Positions 1-9,288 of a stretch of 64,000 bases of DNA are shown here, piece after piece (within the stretch, counting starts at the first letter, position 1; each line of letters starts with the position of its first letter). Location of the stretch: the NCBI RefSeq assembly GCF_001953875.1, contig NZ_MQUR01000005.1, positions 87,002 to 151,001 on the forward strand, in the 5' to 3' direction. The position numbers and the translations under genes were made by a program. Source of the DNA: Streptomyces amritsarensis. Its GTDB lineage: Bacteria > Actinomycetota > Actinomycetes > Streptomycetales > Streptomycetaceae. The notes below the pieces were generated by a model, which searched no databases, was not told the origin of the DNA, and was given only the letters and a program-made list of their open reading frames with translations.

Positions 1-1286
<1,286 letters not shown>

Positions 1287-1461
1287 CCCCCACGGTCCAC
1301 GCACCGCCCCGTCCTTCCGGCCCGGCACCGACCGGCCGGAAGGACGGGGCACACCCGCTTGCGACGTGGCACACGGCCGGACCGCCGCCCGGCCCCCGCG
1401 ACACCCGCCCCCGCCGGTCCCGGGGGAGGAAACCGGCGACAGCGGGCGACGGTGGTGCACG

Positions 1462-1770
1462 GTGACCAGCGCGGCTGTCGCGGACACCACCGGCTGCCCG
1501 ATGATCATCGCAAGCCGGCCGGACACCGAAGCCTCCGCCGACGTCGGCGCCGGAGCAGCCGCCCTCGCCACCCGCCACCGGGCAGGGCTCGACGGCCTCG
1601 AAGCCACCCCGCGCCGGTCCGGAAGCGACCGGCCGCGCATCGTCACCGTCACCGTCACCACCTTCGACCTCGACGAGTACGTCCCCGCCGCCCTCCACGG
1701 CGGATCGTCCGGCTTCCTCCCCACCTTCGAAGACGCGAGCCCGGCCACGCTGGTTGAGCCCGTACGGGGC
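1462..1770 (+). pseudogene. decayed NarL/LuxR-type response regulator fragment
   Basis: The frame from about 1462 keeps pieces of a receiver domain: CPMIIASRPDTEA (compare the usual RMIIASQPDMEV), a linker ending in GLEAT, then VTTFDLDEYVPAALHGGSSGF, which is nearly the family's VLTTFDLDEYVY-AL-AGASGF block, and SPATLVEPVR. The phospho-acceptor Asp region and the usual spacing are gone, and no LuxR-type DNA-binding helix follows before the sequence dissolves into GC-rich repeats at about 1780. It is best read as a gene remnant rather than a working regulator. Confidence 0.6.
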
Positions 1771-1819
1771 GGGCAGCCGCCGCCCCTCGCTCGTCCCGCC
1801 GGCCTGGCCACCGCCCCCC

Positions 1820-2790
1820 GGCCCGGTGACTGTGGGCCGGTGCCCGTGGGTGGTGGCGGAGTCCGGCGGCACCACCCCGCGGCCGGGTCGCGGCCCGGCG
1901 GCAGCACCCCGCGGCCGGGTCGGCGTCCGGCGGTGACTGCTCCAGCGGGTCGGGGCCCGTGGGTCGGCGGCGACCGCACCCGTAGGCCGGCGCCCCGTCC
2001 GTGGGTCGGTGCCCCGCCCGTGGGCCGGTGCCCCGCCCGTGGGCCGGCGCCCCGGGTCGGGGCCGGCGTCCTGCGGCGACCGCCCCCAGTTCGGGTCGCG
2101 GGGCGGCGGCGACTGCTCCAGCGGCCCGGCGCCCCGGGCCCGGGCCGGGGCGCGGCGGCGACCGTGCCGCGGCCCGTTGGCTGAGGGCCGGCGCCCGTGG
2201 GTGGTGGCGGAGTCCGGCGGCACCACCCCGGGTCCGGCCGGCGTCCGGCGGCGACTGCTCCAGTGGGCCGGTGCCCGTGGGTCTGCGGCGACCGCACCCG
2301 GGGGCCGGCGCCCCGTCCGTGGGTCGGCGCCCCAGGGCGGGGACGCGGCCCGCCGCCGCCCACCCCCGGCCCGGCGGCTGTGGGCCGGCCCCCCGGGTCC
2401 GGGCCGGAGTCCGGCGGCACCACCCCGCGGCCGGGTCGCGGCCCGGCGGTGACTGCTCCAGCGGGCCGGTGCCCGTGGTTCGGCGGCGACCGCACCCGTG
2501 GGCCGGTGCCCCGGGTCGGGGCCGGCGTCCTGCGGCGACCGCCCCCAGTTCGGGTCGCGGGGCGGCGGCGACTGCTCCAACGGCCCGGCGCCCCGGGCCC
2601 GGGCCCGGGCCGGAGCGCGGCGGCGAGCGTCCCGCGGCCCGTTGGCTGTGGGCCGGTGCCCGTGGGTCGGGCGGAGTCCGGCGGCACCGCCCCGCGGCCG
2701 GGCCGGCGTCCGGCGGCGACTGCACCCGGCGCCCCGGCGCCCGGGCGCCCCGGGTCGGGGCCGGAGCGCGGCTGCGACCGCCCCGCGGCG
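1820..2790. repeat. GC-rich imperfect tandem/dispersed repeats, no supported gene
   Basis: About 1 kb of extremely GC-rich sequence is built from imperfect repeats. A block containing CCCCCAGTTCGGGTCGCGGG occurs near 2082 and again near 2541, embedded in about 150 bp of near identity. The block GCGGAGTCCGGCGGCACC occurs near 1856, 2216 and 2669. The spacing between copies is about 360-460 bp. Every frame on both strands is open, only because stop codons are rare at this GC, and the translations are low-complexity Pro/Arg/Gly. I see no gene here or in 2790-3050. Confidence 0.7.
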
Positions 2791-3051
2791 CGAGCTTCGA
2801 CGGGGGCCACCCCGTCGCGTACGCCACCCTCGCCGACGCGCCGCACCGGCTGCCCCGCCCCCGCCTCTCCGCAAGGCCCGCGGCGGCTACGGCCCCCGCC
2901 CGCACGACCGAACGCGCCGAAGCCCTCGACGGCCGCCTCACCGCGAGCCCCGCCCCCCCCACGGACGCTGGTCGTCACCGCCCTCCTGCCCCTGTGACCG
3001 GCCGCCGTCTCACAGGCCGACTACCCCCGCGACCTGCGGGCCCGCGCCACG

Positions 3052-3057
3052 TATTCT
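3052..3057 (+). promoter_or_regulatory. -10 box for leaderless chorismate mutase transcript
   Basis: TATTCT lies 8 bases before the ATG at 3066 and there is no Shine-Dalgarno. This fits a leaderless mRNA starting at or next to the ATG. No convincing -35 was seen. Confidence 0.45.
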
Positions 3058-3065
3058 CGACAACC

Positions 3066-3455
3066 ATGAACATCAGCGACCTCGACAACGGCACGGGCAA
3101 CGGCACGGGCAACGGCACGGGCCGCGCCGCCGACGGCATCGACGAGAGCGTCACCGCCGAACTCGCCCGCCTGCGGGACAGCATCGACAACATCGACGCG
3201 GCCGTGGTCCACATGCTCGCCGAACGCTTCAAGTGCACCCAGCAGGTCGGCCACCTCAAGGCACGCCACCAGCTGCCCCCCGCCGACCCCGGCCGCGAGG
3301 CGAGCCAGATCGCCCGGCTCCGCCAGCTCGCCGAGAACGCCAAGCTCGACCCCGCCTTCGCCGAGAAGCTCCTCAACTTCATCATCGCTGAAGTAATTCG
3401 TCACCACGAGACGATTGCGGAGGAGGCTGTGACCAGCGAGGGAACCTCCAGCTGA
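3066..3455 (+). CDS. chorismate mutase (AroQ type)
   Basis: This enzyme converts chorismate to prephenate for phenylalanine and tyrosine synthesis in the cytoplasm. After a low-complexity N-terminus with GTGN repeats, the all-helical AroQ fold is clear: LARLRDSIDNIDAAVVHMLAERFK, VGHLKA, REASQIARLRQLAENAKLDPAFAEKLLNFIIAEVIRHHE. Length (129 residues) and ending are normal. Codon use is host-like until about AACTTCATCATCGC (3373-3386), then becomes AT-richer (GAA GTA ATT CGT, ATT). This suggests the 3' end came from the prophage while preserving the protein. The stop codon abuts the convergent integrase stop. Confidence 0.9.
   Translation: MNISDLDNGTGNGTGNGTGRAADGIDESVTAELARLRDSIDNIDAAVVHMLAERFKCTQQVGHLKARHQLPPADPGREASQIARLRQLAENAKLDPAFAEKLLNFIIAEVIRHHETIAEEAVTSEGTSS
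3370..3455. other. probable left attachment site (attL) within chorismate mutase 3' end
   Basis: The integrase gene ends one base after chorismate mutase. Inside the mutase gene, third-position GC use drops abruptly after about 3386, while the encoded LNFIIAEVIRHHETIAEE stays family-like. Integrases that target coding genes often come with a phage copy of the gene's 3' end, so the crossover core is probably around 3372-3387. No matching attR was found elsewhere in the window. Confidence 0.5.
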
Positions 3456-4769
3456 TCACTCGGAAGCCTCTCCAGGAAGATCATTTAGGAGAGATTTAGG
3501 GGATTCGGTCCGCTCCCAGACCGAGTCCCACCCGAGGTTGCCCATCGCCCGCTCGTACAGCTTCTGGAGCCCGTCGAGGCGCTCCTGCCGCATGGTGGGC
3601 GTGGGGTGCCGGTACGTGCCCTTGATGCCAGGGTACTTATGCCCCATCTGCTCGTACCCCAACACCGGCCGCACGTCGATCTGCTCCTGCCAGGTGTCGT
3701 GGGTGTGCCGCAGGTCGCGCATCGTCAGCCCCGGCATGATCGGCTCCCACTTCTCCTTGAGCGCCGTACCGCGCGCCTTCGGCCTGGCCTCCCGCCCGTC
3801 CGCCGCCGGCCGGATGATGCGGAACCACTCGGAGCGCCACCACCACTTGCCGGTCGGCGTGCAGAACACGAAGTCGTACTTCCACTCCTTCAGGTGCTCC
3901 TTCATCAGCTGCGCGAGGAACGGCGGCAGGTCCACGTCTCGGGCCGACGGGCCGTTCTTCGGAGGCTCCAGCCCCCGGAAGATCTTCCGCTTCCCCTCCT
4001 CGTTCCGCACGTAGTACTCGGCCAGCGCGCCCTCCTCCTCGTCTACCCGGATGATCGGGCAGGAGAAGACGCCCCCGTCGTGCCGCTGCTTCCGAGTGAG
4101 GAGCGCGTTCCGCCGCTGGAGGCCGACGAGTTCCTCCCAGCGGAGCCCCGTGAAGGCCGTCGTCAGGATGTGCATCCCGTAGGCGGGCCCTAGCCGGCGC
4201 GAGAGCTGCAGCACGACCTCGGGCGTGGCCCACCGCTCCTCGTCCGGCTTCTTCTTCGCCGTGTCCGCGGGCAGGCCGGTGAGCCGCCGCCCGGCCAGGG
4301 GGTTCACGGCCAAGTGCTTCGCGTCCACGGCCCCGTTCAGGATTCGGGCCATGAGCTGGACGCAGTCCTTCACGGTGCTGCGGGCCGCCGTCTTGGCGAC
4401 CTTCCTAGCCCAGGCCTCCACGTCGAACCAGTTGAAGGCGATCAAGGGGGTGTGCTCCCACTCGGGGAGGATGTGCGCCTCCAGGCGCTCCCACTGGTTC
4501 ATCGTGGTCCGGCCGCGGACGGCCTGGGCCTTCATCCACTGGTCCTTCGCGAAGGTCCCGAACTTCTTGGAGGACAGGTTCGGGTCGATCCAACGACCCT
4601 CCCGCATCGCCGTTTCCTGGGCGTCGCCCCACTCCTCGGCGAGCTTCTTCGTGGGGAATCCCGGCTGGCTTCCCCACTTCCCATCGGGCAGCAGGTACCG
4701 GCATCGCCAAGTGAACTGCTTGGTCTGCTTGCCGGCCCGGACCTTGTAGACCTTCTCCGCGTAAGCCAT
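3456..4769 (-). CDS. int: tyrosine-family site-specific integrase
   Basis: This 437-residue recombinase integrates and excises the prophage. The N-terminal arm- and core-binding part is followed by the catalytic domain with Arg210 (TGLRWEEL), box II RDLRHTH (Arg354), MGH (His377) and the nucleophile Tyr386 in GTYRHPT. The usual first His of the HxLRH box is Arg here (RDLRH). The ATG at 4769 has GGAAGGA upstream; a start 19 codons earlier would overlap the preceding small gene without a better ribosome site. The 3' end touches chorismate mutase, consistent with an att site there. Confidence 0.93.
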   Translation of the reverse strand: MAYAEKVYKVRAGKQTKQFTWRCRYLLPDGKWGSQPGFPTKKLAEEWGDAQETAMREGRWIDPNLSSKKFGTFAKDQWMKAQAVRGRTTMNQWERLEAHILPEWEHTPLIAFNWFDVEAWARKVAKTAARSTVKDCVQLMARILNGAVDAKHLAVNPLAGRRLTGLPADTAKKKPDEERWATPEVVLQLSRRLGPAYGMHILTTAFTGLRWEELVGLQRRNALLTRKQRHDGGVFSCPIIRVDEEEGALAEYYVRNEEGKRKIFRGLEPPKNGPSARDVDLPPFLAQLMKEHLKEWKYDFVFCTPTGKWWWRSEWFRIIRPAADGREARPKARGTALKEKWEPIMPGLTMRDLRHTHDTWQEQIDVRPVLGYEQMGHKYPGIKGTYRHPTPTMRQERLDGLQKLYERAMGNLGWDSVWERTESPKSLLNDLPGEASE

Positions 4770-4789
4770 TGCGCTGTCCTTCCAGCTCG

Positions 4790-5026
4790 TCAGCCGGCCA
4801 CGGCGTGAAGGAGTGGGCGCTGGCACGGCGCGGCCGACTTCAGGGTGAGTCCGGGCGTCCGGACACCGAGGGCCTCGTCGATCACCGCCAAGGCCGCGGG
4901 CGTCAGCCGGCCCGCTTTGAACAGCCCCGGGTCGACGTACACGCAGGTGTGGGAACTGCAGTGGTCAACCCAGACGAGGGCATCGTTCGGCATCGACGAT
5001 GGAACTCGGAAAACGTGGACACACAT
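4790..5026 (-). CDS. small phage protein of unknown function
   Basis: A 78-residue product (MCVHVFRVPSSMPNDALVWV...) sits directly upstream of, and in the same direction as, the integrase, its stop 21 bases before the integrase start. It has a Cys/His-containing middle (VDHCSSHTCVYVDP) and an amphipathic C-terminal half. The residue mix is protein-like and unlike the Arg/Pro shadows around it. A GGGGTGG ribosome site precedes ATG 5026. Function unknown; position suggests a lysogeny or excision accessory gene. Confidence 0.45.
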   Translation of the reverse strand: MCVHVFRVPSSMPNDALVWVDHCSSHTCVYVDPGLFKAGRLTPAALAVIDEALGVRTPGLTLKSAAPCQRPLLHAVAG

Positions 5027-5134
5027 CGGCCACCCCGCTCGTCTTTTTGGTGGCCCCATGGTCGACGTTCGGTCATGAAACCACACCAAAGGGTCACTTG
5101 GGGAGGGGGTGTGTGCGGCCTGTGTGATTTGTGG

Positions 5135-5665
5135 CTACGCCTCGTGCACGGCGGGCGAGGGGTCCTCGCCGTCGCCCTGCTCGAGTTCGATGGCCTCGAT
5201 GAGGTGCTGCTCCGCCGCGCGCCACGCCTCGAGGTTCCGCCGGATCTGCTCGGGGCTGGCGGTCGCTGAGCCCTTGATGACCACGACCATGCGCGCGTCG
5301 CCGCCCAGCGGGACGACTGCCGTGTCGAGCAGCGCTCCGTCGTCGGTGAGTTCGTGCACGATCCGCAGGGGCAGACCCGGGAACGGCGAGGGGGGTTCGG
5401 CGGCAGGCGCCGCCGAGTCGACGGCCGTTTGCAGGGTGGGCGTGCCGCCCGCGAGCACGGCCTCGACGGAGCTGTCCGTCCAGCCCACCCGGCGCGCGAA
5501 CGCCTTGATGGTGGCCGTCGGCTTCTTGAACTCCTTGCCGGCCTCGATCTGCTGCACTGCGGAACGGCTGGCGTCGAGCTCGCTCGCCAGCTCGTCCTGA
5601 CTAACTCCGGCGGCCTTGCGGGCGGCCTGGAGTGCCTTCCCTAGCAGTGCCCAGTCACGGTCCAT
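5135..5665 (-). CDS. XRE-family HTH repressor, probable lysogeny regulator
   Basis: An N-terminal Cro/C1-type helix-turn-helix (ALQAARKAAGVSQDELASELDASRSAVQQIEAG, about residues 10-42) is followed by a C-terminal domain of about 110 residues with no clear protease or ImmR signature. The ATG at 5665 has no ribosome site but has CATAGT about 7 bases upstream, so a leaderless transcript is likely; GTG 5683 is an alternative. The gene is divergent from the Cro-like gene at 5880 across a region with two long inverted repeats, the usual layout of a lysis/lysogeny switch. It is the best candidate for the prophage repressor. Confidence 0.75.
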   Translation of the reverse strand: MDRDWALLGKALQAARKAAGVSQDELASELDASRSAVQQIEAGKEFKKPTATIKAFARRVGWTDSSVEAVLAGGTPTLQTAVDSAAPAAEPPSPFPGLPLRIVHELTDDGALLDTAVVPLGGDARMVVVIKGSATASPEQIRRNLEAWRAAEQHLIEAIELEQGDGEDPSPAVHEA

Positions 5666-5688
5666 GGGGCCACTATGCCCCACCCGCG

Positions 5689-5759
5689 TGCAACCAAGAA
5701 GCCCACTTACCGAGCTTTGACCTGCTGGTTAGTAGGCATTTCGGCCTTTCTTGGTTGCA
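5689..5759. promoter_or_regulatory. inverted-repeat operator 1 in switch region
   Basis: TGCAACCAAGAA (5689-5700) and its exact reverse complement TTCTTGGTTGCA (5748-5759) form 12-bp arms 47 bases apart, next to the start of the repressor-like gene. It is probably a pair of half-operators for one of the two HTH proteins. Confidence 0.55.
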
Positions 5760-5808
5760 TCGCGCGCGCCCTATGTACGCCCCGTGCGCGCCTGTCACGC
5801 CGTGTCGA

Positions 5809-5879
5809 GCTTAGAAAGTGTGCTGAGAGTATGCGCAGAGTGCTTGCATCTGCGCCCAGGGTGAGCGTACTTTCTAAGC
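5809..5879. promoter_or_regulatory. inverted-repeat operator 2 overlapping the rightward promoter
   Basis: GCTTAGAAAGT (5809-5819) and its exact complement ACTTTCTAAGC (5869-5879) form 11-bp arms 49 bases apart. The second arm covers the predicted -10 and ends immediately before the GTG at 5880, so protein bound there would block the early promoter. Confidence 0.6.
5844..5873 (+). promoter_or_regulatory. rightward early promoter (leaderless)
   Basis: TTGCAT (5844-5849), 18 bases, then TACTTT (5868-5873), followed 7 bases later by GTG 5880 with no ribosome site. This arrangement fits a leaderless early transcript controlled by operator 2. Confidence 0.45.
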
Positions 5880-6089
5880 GTGAGACCGAACGGACCCGCA
5901 ATTCGGGCCATACGGGAGGCTCAGAAAATGGGCATCCGTGCGCTCGAACGCACCACCGGATTGGACCGCAGCACTCTCTCCCGCATCGAGAGGGGGCTGA
6001 TCCAGGACTCGGCTGAGCCCTCGGTCAGAGCCATCGCCGCCGCGCTCCACGTGCAAGTGGACGCCATCACCCGTGAGGAGAAGACGTGA
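5880..6089 (+). CDS. small XRE-family HTH protein, Cro-like
   Basis: A 69-residue protein consisting almost only of a helix-turn-helix domain: IRAIREAQKMGIRALERTTGLDRSTLSRIERG, then a short helical tail. It is divergent from the repressor-like gene and is the first gene of the rightward early operon, the position of Cro. It probably binds one or both inverted repeats at 5689-5879. The GTG start follows directly on the operator arm. Its TGA overlaps the GTG of the next gene, indicating translational coupling. Confidence 0.75.
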   Translation: MRPNGPAIRAIREAQKMGIRALERTTGLDRSTLSRIERGLIQDSAEPSVRAIAAALHVQVDAITREEKT

Positions 6090-6373
6090 CCGCCGACGTC
6101 AGCAAGACGCCCCCGGCCAAGTCCAGGACCGCCAGCACCGCCAAGCAGAAGGCTGCCGCCGCCCTCGCGGCCCTTGAGCTGGTGCGCTGGACCCCCGAAG
6201 AGGTGGTCGCGCTCCGGCTCCTGCCGTACACCAGCGCCCGGGTCCTCCGCCGGAAGTGCAACCGGCGCGAGGTCTACCACCACGGCGACGGTGGCCGGAT
6301 CACGTTCACGCCGGAGGACATCCGCCGCGAGAACGAGCGCCGCACGGTTCGACCGTTCGACTCCGCCGCCTAG
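6086..6373 (+). CDS. excisionase-like HTH protein
   Basis: A 95-residue basic protein with a winged-HTH/excisionase-type core: WTPEEVVALRLLPYTSARVLRRKCNRREVYHHGDGGRITFTPEDIRREN. The WTPEEVV...LPYTSARVLR...ITFTPEDI pattern matches small helix-turn-helix proteins that act as Xis or directionality factors in actinobacterial elements. Coupled by a GTGA overlap to the Cro-like gene. Lys/Ala-rich first 30 residues look disordered. The role in excision is inferred from fold and position. Confidence 0.55.
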   Translation: MTADVSKTPPAKSRTASTAKQKAAAALAALELVRWTPEEVVALRLLPYTSARVLRRKCNRREVYHHGDGGRITFTPEDIRRENERRTVRPFDSAA

Positions 6374-6474
6374 TAGCGGCCCGGCCCCCGACGCCGGTTT
6401 CTTCCCGGTCCCCGGCGACCGAGGGCCTACCGAGAACCCCTCACCTGCAACCAGATGCAGAGAGCGAGAACCCG

Positions 6475-6801
6475 ATGCCTGACATCATCTCCGGTTCGCC
6501 CAACGACACCAACCCCGCCGCCCGCCCCACCCTCACCGAGGCGGCCGAGCAGCTGCTCGCAACGCCGTCGCTGCGGATGCGCCTCCTCGACGCCGCCCGC
6601 TCCCTCGCCCAGGCGGTCGCCGGGTTCAAGGCGCTCGGCAGGAAGCGCGAGGCCGCCGAGCGCGCGGCCCGACTCCAGGACGGCATCCGCGCCGAGAACA
6701 GCCACCTGCTGCACGACGCCGACACCGACGCGATGACCCGCCCCTTCCCCTACATGCGCAAGGGCACCACCGCCCGCGCGGCTTCCGGGAGGGCAGCGTG
6801 A
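6475..6801 (+). CDS. early phage protein, unknown function
   Basis: A 108-residue mostly helical protein (MPDIISGSPNDTNPAARPTLTEAAEQLL...) with an Ala/Arg-rich central helix. ATG 6475 is the first good start; upstream in-frame starts lie in the shadow of the previous gene's frame. Its TGA overlaps the GTG of the next gene. No family recognised. Confidence 0.6.
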   Translation: MPDIISGSPNDTNPAARPTLTEAAEQLLATPSLRMRLLDAARSLAQAVAGFKALGRKREAAERAARLQDGIRAENSHLLHDADTDAMTRPFPYMRKGTTARAASGRAA

Positions 6802-7325
6802 GCACCGTCGTCGAGCCCCACCTCCTGGACCTGATGGAGGACCAGCTGGTCCTCGTGGAGGGCGAGTACCTGCGCCACTTCGGCCAGGACATGGCCGCAT
6901 GGCCGGCGGAGGTCTGGAACCTCTACCGGACCGCGACCCGCGAGGTGTGCGAGCCCGAGCTCCTGCTGCCCGCCCGGCGGGCATCGGCCCACACCCGACG
7001 CCACCACCTGGCCCGGCTGCCGTACCGGATCGACCAGATCGCTCCCGGAACGGCGACCATCCTCCTCGCCCAGCAGAAGGACGGAACGCCTCAGGCCCTG
7101 GTCCGGGACGAGACCGGCCGCCGCATCGACCTCCCCCGCGGCGCGTCCCGCCACATCGCCGCCCGGCTGCGAGCCGCGTACTCCGCCGACTGGACGGTGC
7201 CGCAGACCTGGCGGGCCGCCACCAACCGGCTGACGGCGTGGGGCCACCGGCCCCCGCACGGCGGGGCGCTCTGCCCCCGCGAGGACATCCAGCACGGGCA
7301 CGCCTGCGGCGAACTGGCCGCATGA
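6798..7325 (+). CDS. early phage protein, unknown function
   Basis: A 175-residue soluble protein beginning MSTVVEPHLLDLMEDQL. It has acidic N-terminal helices, a middle with HTRRHHLARLPYRIDQI, and a Cys/His-containing end (CPREDIQHGHACG). GTG 6798 is coupled by GTGA overlap to the previous stop. No family recognised. Confidence 0.6.
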   Translation: MSTVVEPHLLDLMEDQLVLVEGEYLRHFGQDMAAWPAEVWNLYRTATREVCEPELLLPARRASAHTRRHHLARLPYRIDQIAPGTATILLAQQKDGTPQALVRDETGRRIDLPRGASRHIAARLRAAYSADWTVPQTWRAATNRLTAWGHRPPHGGALCPREDIQHGHACGELAA

Positions 7326-7393
7326 GACCGCCCGCCGCGCCGACGGTGTCACGTCCCCCGGCCGGCGGGCCCAACAAACCGCAGGAGAAACCG

Positions 7394-7543
7394 ATGTTCG
7401 AACAGCTCGCGCTCTTCCCCGACTCCGCCATCACCGGCCCCCGCCGCGTGGTCGCCCGGTCGAAGCCGGAGCAGCCCGCCGCCATCGAGACCACCCCGGC
7501 CGCCGTGCAGGAGCTGCTGCCCTTCGAAGAGGACGCCGCCTGA
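7394..7543 (+). CDS. 49-residue early protein upstream of the sliding clamp
   Basis: ATG 7394 follows a GCAGGAGAAA ribosome site. The product begins MFEQLALFPD and ends LLPFEEDAA. The same frame is open back to an ATG at 7322 that overlaps the previous stop (ATGA), which would give 73 residues. The strong ribosome site favours 7394. QLALF resembles a clamp-binding QxxLF peptide, and the gene lies directly before dnaN (TGATG overlap), so binding to the clamp is a possible but unproven role. Confidence 0.55.
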   Translation: MFEQLALFPDSAITGPRRVVARSKPEQPAAIETTPAAVQELLPFEEDAA

Positions 7544-8655
7544 TGCACGTCACCATTCCCCAGCAGGAGCTCGCCCCGGCCGTCGCGTGGGCCGCCAAGC
7601 AGCTCCCCGCCAAGCCCCTCAACCCGGTCCTCGCCGGCATGCGGCTGCACGCCGCCGACGGCCGCCTGCAGCTGAGCGTCTGGGACGGGACGACCGCCGC
7701 GCACGCCGATGTCAACGCCGACACCGCCGGACCCGGGACCGTCATCGCCCCCGGCCAGATGCTGCAGCACATCGTCGGAGCCCTCCGCAAGGGGGAGGTC
7801 ACCTTCACCGACGCCAGCGGCGAGCTGGAGATCAGCACCCCCGGGGCCCACTTCGCCCTCAGCGCCCTGGACGACCGGGACTACCCCGTCCTCCCGTCCA
7901 TGCCGGACGCCACGGGGTCGGTCGACGGTGCCGAGTTCGCCGCGGCGTTCAAGCGGGTCAAGACCGCCATGGACCCCAAGGCCGACGGCGCGTTCGCCGG
8001 GATGGGCGGGATCCGCCTTCGGATCGACGCCGGCGTGCTCAGCCTCACCGCCACCGACCGCTACCGGATCGCGACCGCCACCCTGCCCTGGACCTCCGAC
8101 CAACCGGTCACCGCCATGGGCGTCTTCCCCGGCAAGACCCTTGCCGACAACGCCGCCGCCATCGACGGCCGCTTGCACCTCACCCTGCCCGCCGACGGCA
8201 CCGGCACCGCCGCGCTCTCCGGAGCCCGCCGCCAGGTCTCCACCATGCTCATCGACCCCACCCTGTTCCCCCACAAGGTCGACCAGCTGGCCATCACGAA
8301 GAGCGGCCGCATCGTCGGAGACGCCGGCGACTTCGCCGAGGCGGTGCGCGCGGCCATGGCGGTGACCGAGCCGGGCAAGCCCGTGTGGATCAACGCGAGT
8401 CCCGACCGGGTGACGCTGCGCGCCGGCCGGGACGCCCGGTCGGTCATCGAGGTCGACGCCCAGTACGAGGGCGATCACGACGAGTTCGAAGCGGCCTTCA
8501 ACTCCGTGTACCTCCTCGACGGGCTGGCCCCGCTGGGCGGCGTCGTGCACCTCGAACTGTCGACGCCGAAGACCCCGGCGCTCATCCACGACCCCGGCGA
8601 CGACACCTACCGGTACGTCGTCGTCCCGATCCGCGACCCGCACAAGAGCGCCTGA
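7543..8655 (+). CDS. dnaN: DNA polymerase III beta subunit (sliding clamp), phage-encoded
   Basis: A 370-residue homologue of the beta sliding clamp, the ring that tethers polymerase to DNA. Family features include the N-terminal ELAPAVAWAAKQLPAKPLNPVLAGMRL, SALDDRDYPVLPSMP, the middle-domain LSLTATDRYRIATATLPW and the C-terminal YRYVVVPIR ending, where bacterial clamps have the MPMRL-type tail. Length matches the family. It lies in the early operon and overlaps the preceding small gene (TGATG). A phage clamp probably retargets the host polymerase to phage DNA. It clearly differs from a chromosomal copy because it has phage neighbours. Confidence 0.88.
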   Translation: MHVTIPQQELAPAVAWAAKQLPAKPLNPVLAGMRLHAADGRLQLSVWDGTTAAHADVNADTAGPGTVIAPGQMLQHIVGALRKGEVTFTDASGELEISTPGAHFALSALDDRDYPVLPSMPDATGSVDGAEFAAAFKRVKTAMDPKADGAFAGMGGIRLRIDAGVLSLTATDRYRIATATLPWTSDQPVTAMGVFPGKTLADNAAAIDGRLHLTLPADGTGTAALSGARRQVSTMLIDPTLFPHKVDQLAITKSGRIVGDAGDFAEAVRAAMAVTEPGKPVWINASPDRVTLRAGRDARSVIEVDAQYEGDHDEFEAAFNSVYLLDGLAPLGGVVHLELSTPKTPALIHDPGDDTYRYVVVPIRDPHKSA

Positions 8656-8766
8656 CCGACCCACCCAGACCGGCCGTCGAGCGCAGCCCCGCGCTCCGGC
8701 TACGGGCCCCGCCCCAGCCTCCCCCCGACGGGGGCGGGGCCCACCCCACTCGAGAGAGGAGACGAC

Positions 8767-9009
8767 ATGCCCACCGCCCTCACCCTCGGCCGCTGGCGCA
8801 TCGACCTGTACGAGCGCGCGCTCTACCTCCAGCGCCAGCCCGACCCCAAGTGCGCCGAGTGCCACGGCGAAGGAACCGTCGAGACGCCCGCCGAGCACGC
8901 CCTCCTGCCCGACGCGCAGGTCGAGCCCTGCGCGTGCTGGGACCCCTTCAAGAACATCCGGATCCCGCTCGGCCGCCGCCTGGTCATCACGGAGAGGTGG
9001 CCCCTCTGA
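8767..9009 (+). CDS. small zinc-ribbon-like phage protein
   Basis: An 80-residue protein with KCAECHGEGTVETP and EPCACWDPF: paired cysteines of a DnaJ-like or rubredoxin-like zinc knuckle. A GAGAGGAG ribosome site precedes ATG 8767. Its TGA overlaps the next ATG. Function unknown. Confidence 0.6.
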   Translation: MPTALTLGRWRIDLYERALYLQRQPDPKCAECHGEGTVETPAEHALLPDAQVEPCACWDPFKNIRIPLGRRLVITERWPL

Positions 9010-9218
9010 TGGCCCGCATTTGGTGCATCACCGACAGCTGCCGGGACGAGGGCGGCCCCTTCGTCCGCACCCCGAACGGCCCGCTCTGCGAGGACTGCCA
9101 CGACGGCGACACCGCCGACGCCAGGACGACGCCGGTCCCGCCCGCCGAGTCGGGGCAGCCGCCCCGCCCCGACGTCGGGGCCCAGGAGCGCGGAGCCACC
9201 CCGGACGACGGCCAGTAA
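9009..9218 (+). CDS. small CxxC phage protein
   Basis: A 69-residue protein (MARIWCITDSCRDEGGPF...) with cysteines at WCITDSC and LCEDCHDGD, then a disordered Pro/Asp tail. Translationally coupled to the preceding gene (TGATG). A zinc-binding knuckle is likely; function unknown. Confidence 0.55.
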   Translation: MARIWCITDSCRDEGGPFVRTPNGPLCEDCHDGDTADARTTPVPPAESGQPPRPDVGAQERGATPDDGQ

Positions 9219-9288
9219 CAGCACGCCGGCGGCCCCGCGGGAACCGGGGCCGCCCCACCCCAGGACAGCACACGCGAGAGGACACGTC

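Noticed and set aside
6427..8898. 823-codon minus-strand frame opposite dnaN
   Set aside because: Antisense shadow of well-supported genes with Gly/Val/Asp-rich composition.
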